From Blastococcus sp. TF02-8 (GTDB lineage: Bacteria; Actinomycetota; Actinomycetes; Mycobacteriales; Geodermatophilaceae): a stretch of DNA of 64,000 nt. The translations under genes were made by a program, and so were the position numbers. The DNA lies in NCBI RefSeq assembly GCF_003319175.1, contig NZ_QOHK01000003.1, positions 1 through 64,000 of the forward strand. The letters run 5' to 3'. Positions 44,120 to 51,622 of the stretch are shown one piece after another. How positions within the stretch are numbered: the first letter of the stretch is position 1; each line of letters starts with the position of its first letter. The notes beneath the pieces were generated by a model. That model made no database searches. It saw nothing but the letters and a program-made list of their open reading frames with translations, and had not been told where the DNA came from.

Positions 44120-45010
44120 GTGCCCGACTGGCCCCTGGACCTGCTCCGCGTCCTGTCCCCGCACCGGCGCGGTGCCTCCGACCCGACCATGCAGGTGGGC
44201 GACGGGGGGCTCTGGCGGACGACGAGCACCCCGGAGGGGTCGGCCACCGTGCGGATCGCCCGGGAGGGTCCCGAGGTCAGGATCGAGGCCTGGGGCCCGG
44301 GCGCCGGGTGGGCGGCGGCGGCGGTCCCGGGGTGGCTGGGGGCCGAGGACCGGCCCGAGGAGTTCTCCCCGGGCACGGCCCATCCGCTGGTCGCCGAGCT
44401 GCACCGCACCCACCCGCACCTGCGGCTGGGTCGCACCGGCCGGACCTGGGACGCGCTGATGCCGGCGGTCCTGGAGCAGAAGGTGACCACCGCCGAGGCC
44501 TACCGGGTCTTCCGCGAGCTCTGCCGGCTGGCGGGGGAGCCGGCGCCGGGGCCCGCGCCGGCCGGCATGCGCGTCCTCCCCTCGGCGCGCCGCCTGCGGG
44601 AGGTCACCGACTGGGAGTGGCACCGCTGCGGCCTGGACGGGGCCCGGCGCCGCGCCCTGATCGCGGTCGCGGGGGTCGCCGACCGTATGGAGCCCGACGC
44701 GGGATGCGACTCGGCGGAGCTGCAGCGCCGCCTGCGGGTGGTGCCCGGCATCGGCGTGTGGACGGCGGCGGAGGTGGTGCAGCGGGTGCTGGGTTGCCCC
44801 GACACGGTCAGCGTCGGCGACTACCACCTGAAGAACACCGTGGGGTTCGCGCTGACCGGGCGCCGGAACACCGACGACGAGGAGATGATCGCCCTGCTCG
44901 AGCCGTGGCGCGGGCAGCGGCAGCGGGTGGTCCGCCTCATCCTGGCGGGGGGTCCGCGCCGACCCCGGCGGGGGCCGCGGTTCGCCCCGACGGATTACCG
45001 CCGGGTCTAG
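44120..45010 (+). CDS. HhH-GPD DNA glycosylase (AlkA-like 3-methyladenine glycosylase)
   Basis: It removes alkylated bases from DNA. The 296 residues comprise an N-terminal beta region (PLDLLRVLSPHRRGASDPTM), then the HhH-GPD domain: VLEQKVTTAEAYRVF, the helix-hairpin-helix VVPGIGVWTAAEVVQRVLG and the catalytic Asp in SVGDYHLKN. The GTG at 44120 is the only standard start close to the conserved region. It appears slightly too short, because homologues keep several residues before the Trp. An in-frame CTG at 44063 with GGGAG 7 bases upstream might be the real start. It ends convergently 12 bases from rmlA. Confidence 0.85.
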   Translation: MPDWPLDLLRVLSPHRRGASDPTMQVGDGGLWRTTSTPEGSATVRIAREGPEVRIEAWGPGAGWAAAAVPGWLGAEDRPEEFSPGTAHPLVAELHRTHPHLRLGRTGRTWDALMPAVLEQKVTTAEAYRVFRELCRLAGEPAPGPAPAGMRVLPSARRLREVTDWEWHRCGLDGARRRALIAVAGVADRMEPDAGCDSAELQRRLRVVPGIGVWTAAEVVQRVLGCPDTVSVGDYHLKNTVGFALTGRRNTDDEEMIALLEPWRGQRQRVVRLILAGGPRRPRRGPRFAPTDYRRV

Positions 45011-45022
45011 ACGGCGGCCGGC

Positions 45023-45889
45023 TCAGGGCTGGTCGAGCAGGCCCAGCAGGTAGGCGCCGTAGCCGCTCTTGCCCAGCGGCTCGGCGATCGCCCGCAGCCC
45101 CTCGTCGTCGAGCCAGCCGTTGCGCCAGGCGACCTCTTCGATGCAGCCGATCTTGAGGCCCTGGCGCTCCTCGACCACGGAGACGAACTCGGTGGCCTGG
45201 CGCAGCGAGGCGAAGGTGCCGGTGTCCAGCCAGGCGGTGCCACGGTCCAGCGCGGTGACGGTGAGCCGGCCCTCGCGCAGGTAGTGCTCGTTGACGGCGG
45301 TGATCTCCAGCTCGCCGCGGGCGCTCGGCGTGATGCCCTTCGCCACGTCGACGACGTCGGCCGCGTAGAAGTACAGCCCCGGCACGGCGTAGGAGCTCTT
45401 CGGCCGGGACGGCTTCTCCTCGATGGAGAGCACCCGGCCGTCGTCGTCGAATTCCACGACGCCGTAGTCGCGCGGGTTGGCCACGTGGTAGGCGAAGACG
45501 TGCCCGCCGTCGGGCTCGGGGAGCCGCGCGAGGGCGGTGCCCAGGCCCGCGCCGTAGAAGATGTTGTCGCCCAGCACCAGGGCCGCGGCCTCGCCGTCCA
45601 GGAAGTCCGCGCCGATGAGGAACGCCTGGGCCAGTCCCTCGGGGCGGGGCTGGACGGCGTACTCGATGCGCATGCCCAGCCGGCTGCCGTCACCCAGCAG
45701 GTGGCGGAAGGCCTCCTGGTCGCCGGGCGTGGTGATGACCAGCACCTCGCGCACCCCCGCCATCATCAGGGTGGAGAGCGGGTAGTAGATCATCGGCTTG
45801 TCGTAGACCGGCATGAGCTGCTTGCTCACGGCCTGCGTGATCGGGAAGAGACGGCTCCCGGTGCCCCCGGCCAGGATGATCCCGCGCAT
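45023..45889 (-). CDS. rmlA: Glucose-1-phosphate thymidylyltransferase
   Basis: First step of dTDP-L-rhamnose synthesis. 288 residues with the family's [20 protein letters not shown] signature at the N-terminus (split across positions 8-27), [40 protein letters not shown] and the C-terminal helical part. Length and motifs are standard for RmlA. The ATG is preceded 8 bases upstream on the minus strand by TACGGT with no Shine-Dalgarno. dTDP-rhamnose would be the donor for the WbbL-like enzyme; rmlB, rmlC and rmlD are not in the window. Confidence 0.96.
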   Translation of the reverse strand: MRGIILAGGTGSRLFPITQAVSKQLMPVYDKPMIYYPLSTLMMAGVREVLVITTPGDQEAFRHLLGDGSRLGMRIEYAVQPRPEGLAQAFLIGADFLDGEAAALVLGDNIFYGAGLGTALARLPEPDGGHVFAYHVANPRDYGVVEFDDDGRVLSIEEKPSRPKSSYAVPGLYFYAADVVDVAKGITPSARGELEITAVNEHYLREGRLTVTALDRGTAWLDTGTFASLRQATEFVSVVEERQGLKIGCIEEVAWRNGWLDDEGLRAIAEPLGKSGYGAYLLGLLDQP

Positions 45890-45897
45890 GGGGAGGA

Positions 45898-45903
45898 ACC
45901 GTA
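45898..45903 (-). promoter_or_regulatory. Leaderless -10 box for rmlA
   Basis: TACGGT on the minus strand lies 8 bases before the rmlA ATG. No Shine-Dalgarno is present; the CCTCCCC between them is the wrong polarity. Confidence 0.5.
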
Positions 45904-45918
45904 GGCGATCGGCGCGGC

Positions 45919-46971
45919 TCAGCGCGCCGCCGAGCCGAGCCACAGCCTCCCGACGAGTGAGGTGCCCCCGAGCGTGCCGGCCGGCTCCCAGCGGGTGGCC
46001 CAGCCCATGGCGTGCAGCTGCACCACGGCGGCGCCGAGCACCGCGCCGAGGTTCACCGCCGTCGCGAGGGTGAGGGCATCGGAGAGGTGCACGTCGACCA
46101 CGCCGTCGCCCTCGCCGCCGTACCGCAGGACGACCGGGAACTCCGGGAGCGCGGCAGCGGCCACCCGGAAGGCCTCGGCGGCGGCGTCGAGCTCCCCGGG
46201 CCGCGGGACGATGTCGGGCTCGGGGGCCCGGGAGGGCACGACGTCGCGCGAGCCGTACGGGAAGAGGTCGTCGGCGGGCAGCCGCACCAGCGGCCGGGTG
46301 CCGTCGTCCTCGGCCGGCCGCTGGTGGGGGAGCCCGCGGACCACGGCGACCGGGACGCCGGCGAGCTTGCCCTTCACCAGGTCGGCGGCCGAGGCGATCT
46401 CGTCGACCACCGCCACGCGGGTGGTCTCCAGCCGGTTGCCGTGGGCGTCGACCGCACCGCGGTGGTCGTCGAGGGCCTCGATCCCGGCCGATCCGATGGC
46501 GACGTCGGTGAGCCCTTCCCGCCACGTGCGGCCGAAGGTGTCGCTCACCACGACCGCCACGTCCACGCCGGCCAGCTCCCGCAGCCGGCCCCGCAGGCGC
46601 CGCGCGGAGGCGTCGGAGTCCTCGGGCAGCAGGACGAGGGCGTCGGCGGCGACGTTGGAGGCGTCGATGCCGGCTGCGGCGACCACCCAGCCGTGCCGGG
46701 TCTGCACGATCCGCAGCGGGCCGCGCCGGGCGACGACCCGCACGGTCTCGTCGTCGACGGCGCGCTGGCGCGCGGCCTCGCGGTCGGCCCCCGGCTCGAC
46801 GCGAACCAGGTTGCCCTCCACCTTGGAGACGACCTTGGAGGTGACGACGACGACGTCGCCGTCGGCGAGCCAGGGCGCGGCCGAGACGATGGCGGCCGCC
46901 AGGTCGTCGCCGGGCGCGAACTCGGGCAGCCCGGCGACCGGGTGGACCGAGACGCCCCCAGGAACGTTCAC
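45919..46971 (-). CDS. fbiB: Coenzyme F420:L-glutamate ligase with short C-terminal nitroreductase-like tail
   Basis: FbiB/CofE adds glutamates to F420-0. The 350-residue protein has the CofE domain at about 1-245: [48 protein letters not shown] and [24 protein letters not shown]-like segments. The last about 100 residues ([24 protein letters not shown]) resemble the end of the FbiB nitroreductase domain. Mycobacterial FbiB is about 448 residues with a full FMN domain, so the middle of that domain is missing here. It is coupled by GTGA to fbiA. The GTG start sits on the fbiA stop. Confidence 0.92.
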   Translation of the reverse strand: MNVPGGVSVHPVAGLPEFAPGDDLAAAIVSAAPWLADGDVVVVTSKVVSKVEGNLVRVEPGADREAARQRAVDDETVRVVARRGPLRIVQTRHGWVVAAAGIDASNVAADALVLLPEDSDASARRLRGRLRELAGVDVAVVVSDTFGRTWREGLTDVAIGSAGIEALDDHRGAVDAHGNRLETTRVAVVDEIASAADLVKGKLAGVPVAVVRGLPHQRPAEDDGTRPLVRLPADDLFPYGSRDVVPSRAPEPDIVPRPGELDAAAEAFRVAAAALPEFPVVLRYGGEGDGVVDVHLSDALTLATAVNLGAVLGAAVVQLHAMGWATRWEPAGTLGGTSLVGRLWLGSAAR

Positions 46972-47918
46972 CGGGCGCAGGCGTCGAGCGCGGCGCGGGC
47001 GAGGGCCTCGGTCGCCTCGGGGGAGTCCATGAGCAGCGGACGGCGCCGCACGTCGACGCCGGGGACCTCGGCGGCGTCGTCCTCGGCGACCAGCCAGGCG
47101 TCGAGCAGCCCGCCCTCGGAGCGGGCGCCGTAGTGCCGGCCCACGCCCTCGGCGCTCACCTCGATGCCGAGGGCCGGCAGGCACCGGTCGGCCATCCCGC
47201 GCACCACGGCGCCGCCGACGATCGGGGACACGCCCGCGATCCGGGCGGGGGAGGCGAGCAGGGCCTCGCGCAGGCCGGGCACACCCAGGACGGTGCCGAT
47301 GGAGACGACGGGGTTGGACGGGGCCAGGAGGACCGCGTCGGCCCCGGCGAACGCCTCCACGACTCCGGGGGCCGGACGGGCGGCGTCCACGCCGACCTGG
47401 ACGAAGGCCTGGGGGTCGAGCGCGGCGCGGTGGCGCACCCACCACTCCTGGAAGTGGATCGCCTGCGGGCGCCCGCTCTCCGGGTCGGGGACGACGACGT
47501 GGGTCTCCACCCGCTGGTCGCTCATCGGCAGCACGGTGACCCCCGGCTGCCAGCGGGTGCACAGCGCCGCGGTGACCGCCGAGAGCGGATAGCCGGCGTC
47601 GAGCATCCGGGTGCGGACCAGGTGCGTGGCGAGATCCCGGTCGCCCAGCCCGAACCAGGTGGGGTCGGCGTCGTAGGCGGCCAGCTCCTCCTTGACCGTC
47701 CAGCTCTCGCGGGCCCGGCCCCAGCCACGCTCCTCGTCGATGCCGCCGCCGAGGGTGTACATCACCGTGTCCAGGTCGGGGCAGATCCGCAGCCCGTGCA
47801 TCGTCACGTCGTCGCCGGTGTTGACCACCGCCGTGATCTCCGCCTCGGGCGCCGCTGCGCGCACCCCACGGAGGAATCGAGCCCCTCCGGTCCCACCTGC
47901 CAGCACGACGATCTGCAC
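46968..47918 (-). CDS. fbiA: 2-phospho-L-lactate (or PEP) transferase of F420 biosynthesis
   Basis: FbiA/CofD transfers the phospho-lactyl or phosphoenolpyruvyl group from the guanylylated intermediate to Fo, giving F420-0 or dehydro-F420-0. 316 residues with [15 protein letters not shown] at the N-terminus, [26 protein letters not shown]-type substrate loop, [18 protein letters not shown] and VSPIVGG. It is divergent from whiB across 241 bases, as Rv3261 and Rv3260c are. The GTG start lacks a clear ribosome-binding site. Confidence 0.95.
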   Translation of the reverse strand: MQIVVLAGGTGGARFLRGVRAAAPEAEITAVVNTGDDVTMHGLRICPDLDTVMYTLGGGIDEERGWGRARESWTVKEELAAYDADPTWFGLGDRDLATHLVRTRMLDAGYPLSAVTAALCTRWQPGVTVLPMSDQRVETHVVVPDPESGRPQAIHFQEWWVRHRAALDPQAFVQVGVDAARPAPGVVEAFAGADAVLLAPSNPVVSIGTVLGVPGLREALLASPARIAGVSPIVGGAVVRGMADRCLPALGIEVSAEGVGRHYGARSEGGLLDAWLVAEDDAAEVPGVDVRRRPLLMDSPEATEALARAALDACAR

Positions 47919-47961
47919 GAAACGAATGGTGCCTGATGAGCACTTGTCGACTGTTCGCCGG

Positions 47962-48071
47962 GCGTGTCGAGGGGTGCCACGAGATGTGACGAACGGCGTG
48001 TGACTGGAGGGGCTGGTGTGGCGTGTCGCTTACACCGGGCGAAGTTGACGACGAGGCAACGACACGCGTGT
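47962..48071. promoter_or_regulatory. Divergent fbiA/whiB control region with repeated GCGTGT and a palindrome
   Basis: The hexamer GCGTGT occurs four times (47962, 47996, 48021, 48066). The last copy lies in the perfect 10-base palindrome ACACGCGTGT (48062-48071). GGTGT (48015-48019) and ACACC (48032-48036) form another inverted pair. TAATTC follows the palindrome and might be part of a whiB promoter. The region is 241 bases long and contains no gene. Confidence 0.4.
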
Positions 48072-48159
48072 AATTCCGGCGGTGTCAACGAGTGCTGAAC
48101 GGCCCGGGAACGTCCTGCCGGCCGAGCACCGGGACGAGAGCGAGAGGGGACGCACCGTC

Positions 48160-48534
48160 ATGGCTGAGGTGTCGTGGTTGAGCGACTACGCGAACGGGAC
48201 CGAGCGGTCGGCCGACCGTCTGGGGGCCGCCGGCGGCCAGGGGGCGGGGCAGGCTCTGACGCAGGGCACCGGGCAGACCTTCGTGGGCTTCCTGGGCTTC
48301 GGGCTGGAGCCCGACGCGCAGTCCTGGCAGGAGCAGGCGCTGTGCGCCCAGACCGACCCGGAGGCGTTCTTCCCCGAGAAGGGCGGCTCCACCCGCGAGG
48401 CGAAGAAGATCTGCACCGGCTGCGAGGTCAAGGCCCAGTGCCTGGAGTACGCGTTGGCCAACGACGAGCGCTTCGGCATCTGGGGCGGGCTCTCGGAGCG
48501 TGAGCGCCGCCGCCTGCGCCGCCGCGCCGTCTAG
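48160..48534 (+). CDS. whiB: WhiB-family iron-sulfur transcription regulator (WhiB2/WhiB-like)
   Basis: Wbl proteins bind a 4Fe-4S cluster through four cysteines and regulate with the primary sigma factor; the WhiB2/WhiB branch controls septation and sporulation-type division. 124 residues with Cys in EQALCAQTDPEAFFPEKGGS, then CTGCEVKAQC, giving C-x29ish-C-x2-C-x5-C. The GIWGG turn and a basic C-terminal RRRLRRRAV follow. The ATG at 48160 has AGGGGA 9 bases upstream. Position next to fbiA matches Rv3260c whiB2. An excellent terminator follows. Confidence 0.95.
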   Translation: MAEVSWLSDYANGTERSADRLGAAGGQGAGQALTQGTGQTFVGFLGFGLEPDAQSWQEQALCAQTDPEAFFPEKGGSTREAKKICTGCEVKAQCLEYALANDERFGIWGGLSERERRRLRRRAV

Positions 48535-48552
48535 GCAGCTCCACAGCACGTG

Positions 48553-48589
48553 ACCACAGCCGCCGACGCCCCCCGTCGGCGGCTGTGGT
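48553..48589 (+). terminator. Strong intrinsic terminator after whiB
   Basis: ACCACAGCCGCCGAC (48553-48567) and its exact reverse complement (48575-48589) form a perfect 15-base stem with a 7-base loop, followed by TCTGTT. It is the clearest rho-independent terminator in the window and isolates whiB from the next gene. Confidence 0.88.
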
Positions 48590-48601
48590 TCTGTTCGGGG
48601 C

Positions 48602-49441
48602 GTGCCGGACTCCACCGATGCCCGTCTGGTCAGCGACCGTGAGGGCGTCGGCCGCGAGGTCCGGGCCGCCGGTCCGCTGATGGGCCAGCTCTCCGCGCCG
48701 GTGACGGCTCGGGAGCCCTGGCTGACCGCCGCCCTGAACCATGGGGCGGCGCACCGCTGGGTCGGCCGCCCGCTCGCCGTCGTCGTCGACGGGAGCCCCG
48801 GCGGCCCGCCGCTGGCCGCCGCCTTCTTGCGCGTGCGTCGCCGCGGCCCGCTCGCCGTGCTGGAACTGCTGGGGCAGAGCGTCGGTCCGCTGCCGGGCGG
48901 CCGCCCGACGGCCCGGCTCCTGGCGCGCGACGACGACGCCGCCGAGAGCCTCGCCGCCGGCATCGCGGCCTTGCTCGGCTCGCTGCGCGGACCGGTGTCG
49001 CTCCGGCTCGCCGGGCTCCCGTTGGGGGACCCCACCGCCCGTGCCCTCGCCGCACGGCTGCCCACCTCGGTCCTGGCGAACACCCGCAGCAGCCGGCTGG
49101 TGGACGATCTCGATGGCGTGGGCGCCGTCGAGCGGTCCCGCGATGCACGGATGCTCGAGCGCGTCCTGCCCGTGGCGCTCGACGTCCAACCGGACCGCCA
49201 CGCCCGGGACTTCCTGCGGGTCGCGGCGCGGTTGCACGCGGCACTGGGCCAGCTCGAGGTGGCCGTCCTCGGGGCCCCGGCCCGCCCCAGGGCACTGCTG
49301 CTCAGCTTGGTCGTCGGGGACGACCGGTGGCCCTGGTGGGGTACCGGCCCGGGTCTGCGCGAGGAGATGGGCGCGCCCCTGGTGGGCCTGTCCGTGCCGG
49401 CGCGGGGGTGGCCGCCCCTGGCCCGGTCCGGAGGACGCTGA
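48602..49441 (+). CDS. Conserved-looking hypothetical protein, GNAT-like architecture possible
   Basis: 279 residues, rich in Leu, Ala, Arg and Gly with no signal peptide or membrane helix. I do not recognise it with confidence. The central part alternates hydrophobic strands with loops (PLAVVVDG, AAAFLRVRRRGPLAVLELLGQ, LRGPVSLRLAGLPL). This resembles the acyltransferase (GNAT, BioF2-like) layout, but no acetyl-CoA-binding motif is clear. Codon use is typical of the window. The GTG start lies 12 bases after the whiB terminator, with no obvious ribosome-binding site; a later GTG at about 48632 is possible. Confidence 0.6.
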   Translation: MPDSTDARLVSDREGVGREVRAAGPLMGQLSAPVTAREPWLTAALNHGAAHRWVGRPLAVVVDGSPGGPPLAAAFLRVRRRGPLAVLELLGQSVGPLPGGRPTARLLARDDDAAESLAAGIAALLGSLRGPVSLRLAGLPLGDPTARALAARLPTSVLANTRSSRLVDDLDGVGAVERSRDARMLERVLPVALDVQPDRHARDFLRVAARLHAALGQLEVAVLGAPARPRALLLSLVVGDDRWPWWGTGPGLREEMGAPLVGLSVPARGWPPLARSGGR

Positions 49442-49471
49442 GCCCTCCCGGCGGGGTCAGCCCCCTCGGGG

Positions 49472-49621
49472 TCACGGGCGACGGTGCTCGCCGAGTGGTC
49501 GTCCGCGTAGCAGCACCACGACGTCGGGGCCCAGTTCGTGCTGCACGTCGTGGGCCAGGGTGATCAGTTGCCACCCCGACTCGGTCGTCGGCTCCTGTCG
49601 TCGGGAACGCCGGCGCGCCAT
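49472..49621 (-). CDS. Small hypothetical protein (49 residues)
   Basis: An ATG at 49621 opens a frame for a very basic 49-residue peptide (starting MARRRSRRQEP, with LITLAHDVQHELG and DVVVLLRGR) ending in TGA at 49474-49472. About 80 percent of codons end in G or C, as in real genes here. GAGGG lies only 1-2 bases before the ATG, which is too close for a good Shine-Dalgarno. It would be downstream of, and on the same strand as, the 49665-50531 gene by 43 bases. Function unknown and existence uncertain. Confidence 0.4.
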   Translation of the reverse strand: MARRRSRRQEPTTESGWQLITLAHDVQHELGPDVVVLLRGRPLGEHRRP

Positions 49622-49664
49622 GCCCTCACTGTGGCAGGCCCGCGCTCCTGAAGCGGCTCGGAAC

Positions 49665-50531
49665 TCAGTTCTCGCCGAGCTTCCCGGTGACCTGTGCGGA
49701 CCCGGTTCCGATCCGGATCTCCCCGGCGGGCTCCGCGCCGAGGACCACGGTCAGCTCGACCTCGTAGACGCGGCCGGTGGACTCGGGAGCGGAACCGGAC
49801 GGACGAAGCTCGGTCGTGGCAGGACCCCGCAGGACGAGCCTGTTGCCGTCCCGCTCGACGGAGAGCTCCGGGGTGGTCAGCTCGGCGTGCTCGACCAGCG
49901 AGGGGATGCAACCGGACGCCGCAGGGTCCGTTGGCGCCGTCGCGGTCAGGCAGTTCCAGGTGGGCAGGCGAAGGTCGAGGGCGACGGTGTCCCTCTCCAC
50001 GGAGAGGGACAGCTCGGGATAGGTCACAGTGATGCCGACCGCTCGCTGCTGCAGCACGAGTCCTCCGGCGGTCAGCTCGCCGGTGGTGCGGCCGGAGGGG
50101 CTGGGTGGGGTCGTGGCCCGCGTGGCAGACGCGCGCGGCTCGTCGCTCTCCCGGTACCCGGCGGCCACCGCGCCGGCCAGGCCGACCAGGGTGAGCGCTG
50201 CGAGGCAGAGCAGCGCGAGGGCGCGGTACGTGTGGTCGCCGGCCGGGGGAGCGGTCGTCAGGATGGCGGGCGGCGCGGGGGGAGTGAGCGAGGTCCAGCC
50301 CGCGGCGGGCCCGGGTGGCTCGGGCCGCGTTCCCGGTGGGTGCTCCAGGAACTCGGCGAGGTCGTCCACCCGGAGCGGCGCCGGCTGCCCGGTCGCCGTT
50401 CCGCGACCCCGGCGGCCGCGAGCCGCCCGCACCGTCGCGAGCGCGGTGGCCGCCAGCAGCAGCCCGAGGACCGCGCCGAGCACGGTCCACGCGGCGGCGC
50501 CGGCGGCAGAGGTGTCCATCGCGGTCAGCAT
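49665..50531 (-). CDS. Hypothetical membrane protein with two hydrophobic segments
   Basis: 288 residues. A first helix at about 11-33 is followed by an Arg-rich turn, a Pro-rich cytosolic or linker segment (to about 100), a second helix at about 104-124, and an exported C-terminal domain of about 150 residues. That domain is beta-rich with two cysteines (TWNCL and SGCIP). The topology suggests both termini outside. I see no enzymatic motif. The start may be 50531 or the ATG at 50519. It lies 27 bases downstream of the metallopeptidase-like gene on the same strand. Confidence 0.65.
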   Translation of the reverse strand: MLTAMDTSAAGAAAWTVLGAVLGLLLAATALATVRAARGRRGRGTATGQPAPLRVDDLAEFLEHPPGTRPEPPGPAAGWTSLTPPAPPAILTTAPPAGDHTYRALALLCLAALTLVGLAGAVAAGYRESDEPRASATRATTPPSPSGRTTGELTAGGLVLQQRAVGITVTYPELSLSVERDTVALDLRLPTWNCLTATAPTDPAASGCIPSLVEHAELTTPELSVERDGNRLVLRGPATTELRPSGSAPESTGRVYEVELTVVLGAEPAGEIRIGTGSAQVTGKLGEN

Positions 50532-50558
50532 CTCAGCCAGTGCGCGCGGCGTCGCCGG

Positions 50559-51026
50559 TCAGCCGGTGGGGTCGATCTCCTCGGGGTCCCGGCCCAGCAG
50601 CGTGGCCACCTGGTCGACGACGACGTCGCGGACCAGATCGGCCAGGTCGTCGCGGTCGTTGGCCCGCAGCTCGAGCGGGCGGCGGTAGACCACGACGCGC
50701 GGCGGCAGCTCCTGTCCCTGCTCCCGGCGTGCGGGCAGCACGCGGGCGAGCGGGACGCCCCCGTCGTCGAGCACGTCGCTGTCCAGGACGACCTCGTCCG
50801 GCCGGGTGTGCTCCACCCAGGGCACGTCCTCGACGGCGAACTCGACCCCCGCCAGCTCCCGCTCCCACCGGCGCTCCAGGTCCTCCACCGCGTCCAGGAC
50901 GAGGTCGTCGAACAGCTCGCCGCGGGTGCGCGCGAGCGGCACCCCGTCGGGGACCAGGCGCCCCCGGAGGCCGCGACCGTGCCGGTCGCGGCGGGATCGG
51001 GCGGGGCGGCTGCGGGAGGCGCTCAT
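50559..51026 (-). CDS. Zincin-like metallopeptidase family protein with degenerate active site
   Basis: 155 residues. An Arg-rich N-terminus precedes a domain resembling the zincin-like family (PF06262 type): FDDLVLDAVEDLERRW, VEFAVEDVPW, LARVLPARREQGQELPPRVVVYRRPLE, and a final helix DLVRDVVVDQVATLLGRDPEEIDP. In active members that helix carries HExxH; here the aligned stretch is VDQVA, so zinc peptidase activity is unlikely. The gene is placed as Rv3259 is, between whiB and DUF3499. Start ATG. It is divergent from the DUF3499 gene. Confidence 0.8.
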   Translation of the reverse strand: MSASRSRPARSRRDRHGRGLRGRLVPDGVPLARTRGELFDDLVLDAVEDLERRWERELAGVEFAVEDVPWVEHTRPDEVVLDSDVLDDGGVPLARVLPARREQGQELPPRVVVYRRPLELRANDRDDLADLVRDVVVDQVATLLGRDPEEIDPTG

Positions 51027-51219
51027 GACGGGAGGAAGCGTACGGCGAGCCGCGACACGCCGGGTCCCGGAACGGGTCCGGAGAAGTTCTCCCCGGTCGC
51101 GCCGCGTAGGACCCGATCCCGCGTCCGACCGGTGACGATGCCCACGGGACCATCGTGCAGGATGGTGCGCGTCGGGCCGGAAACCGGTGCGCCTGCTGAC
51201 GCGCGCCGCGCAGCGGGAT

Positions 51220-51225
51220 TACTGT
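51220..51225 (+). promoter_or_regulatory. -10 box for the DUF3499 gene
   Basis: TACTGT is followed by a GTGAGG-type initiation region; transcription starting near 51232 would give a leader of about 12-15 bases that contains an AGGA (51235-51238) 8 bases before the GTG at 51247. Confidence 0.4.
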
Positions 51226-51246
51226 TCCCAGCGTGAGGAACCGGTG

Positions 51247-51597
51247 GTGAGGCAGTCACGTCGCTGCTCGCGCAGCGGCTGCGCGCAACCGGCAGCGGCG
51301 ACCCTGACCTACGTCTACGCGGAGTCGACCGCTGTCGTGGGTCCGTTGGCGACGTTCTCCGAGCCGCACAGCTACGACCTGTGCGAGTTCCACGCCGAGC
51401 GGCTGACCGTGCCGCGCGGCTGGGAGGTCGTCCGGCACGAGATCGACCTGGACGACTCCGGTCCGACCGGTGACGACCTGCTGGCGCTGGCCGACGCGGT
51501 CCGCGAGGCGGCCCGTCCGGAGCCCCCGCGCGATCCTGCCGACGACGGCAGCGGCACCCGGCGCGGTCATCTGCGGGTCCTGCCCGACCTTCCCTGA
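51247..51597 (+). CDS. DUF3499 family protein
   Basis: 116 residues. VRQSRRCSRSGCAQPAAATL starts with a CxxxxC pair. ESTAVVGPLATFSEPHSYDLCEFHAERLTVPRGW continues with another Cys and a His, together a likely zinc-binding site. The C-terminal part is hydrophilic. It matches Rv3258c in family and position just before phosphomannomutase. Start: GTG at 51247 (or 51244) because of the upstream AGGA. Function is unknown; a small zinc-ribbon-like regulator is only a guess. Confidence 0.88.
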   Translation: MRQSRRCSRSGCAQPAAATLTYVYAESTAVVGPLATFSEPHSYDLCEFHAERLTVPRGWEVVRHEIDLDDSGPTGDDLLALADAVREAARPEPPRDPADDGSGTRRGHLRVLPDLP

Positions 51598-51609
51598 CGG
51601 TCCCGCCGA

Positions 51610-51615
51610 TAGTGT
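51610..51615 (+). promoter_or_regulatory. Leaderless -10 box for phosphomannomutase
   Basis: TAGTGT ends 7 bases before the GTG at 51623 and 13 bases after the DUF3499 stop. No Shine-Dalgarno is present. Confidence 0.5.
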
Positions 51616-51622
51616 CGTGCTC

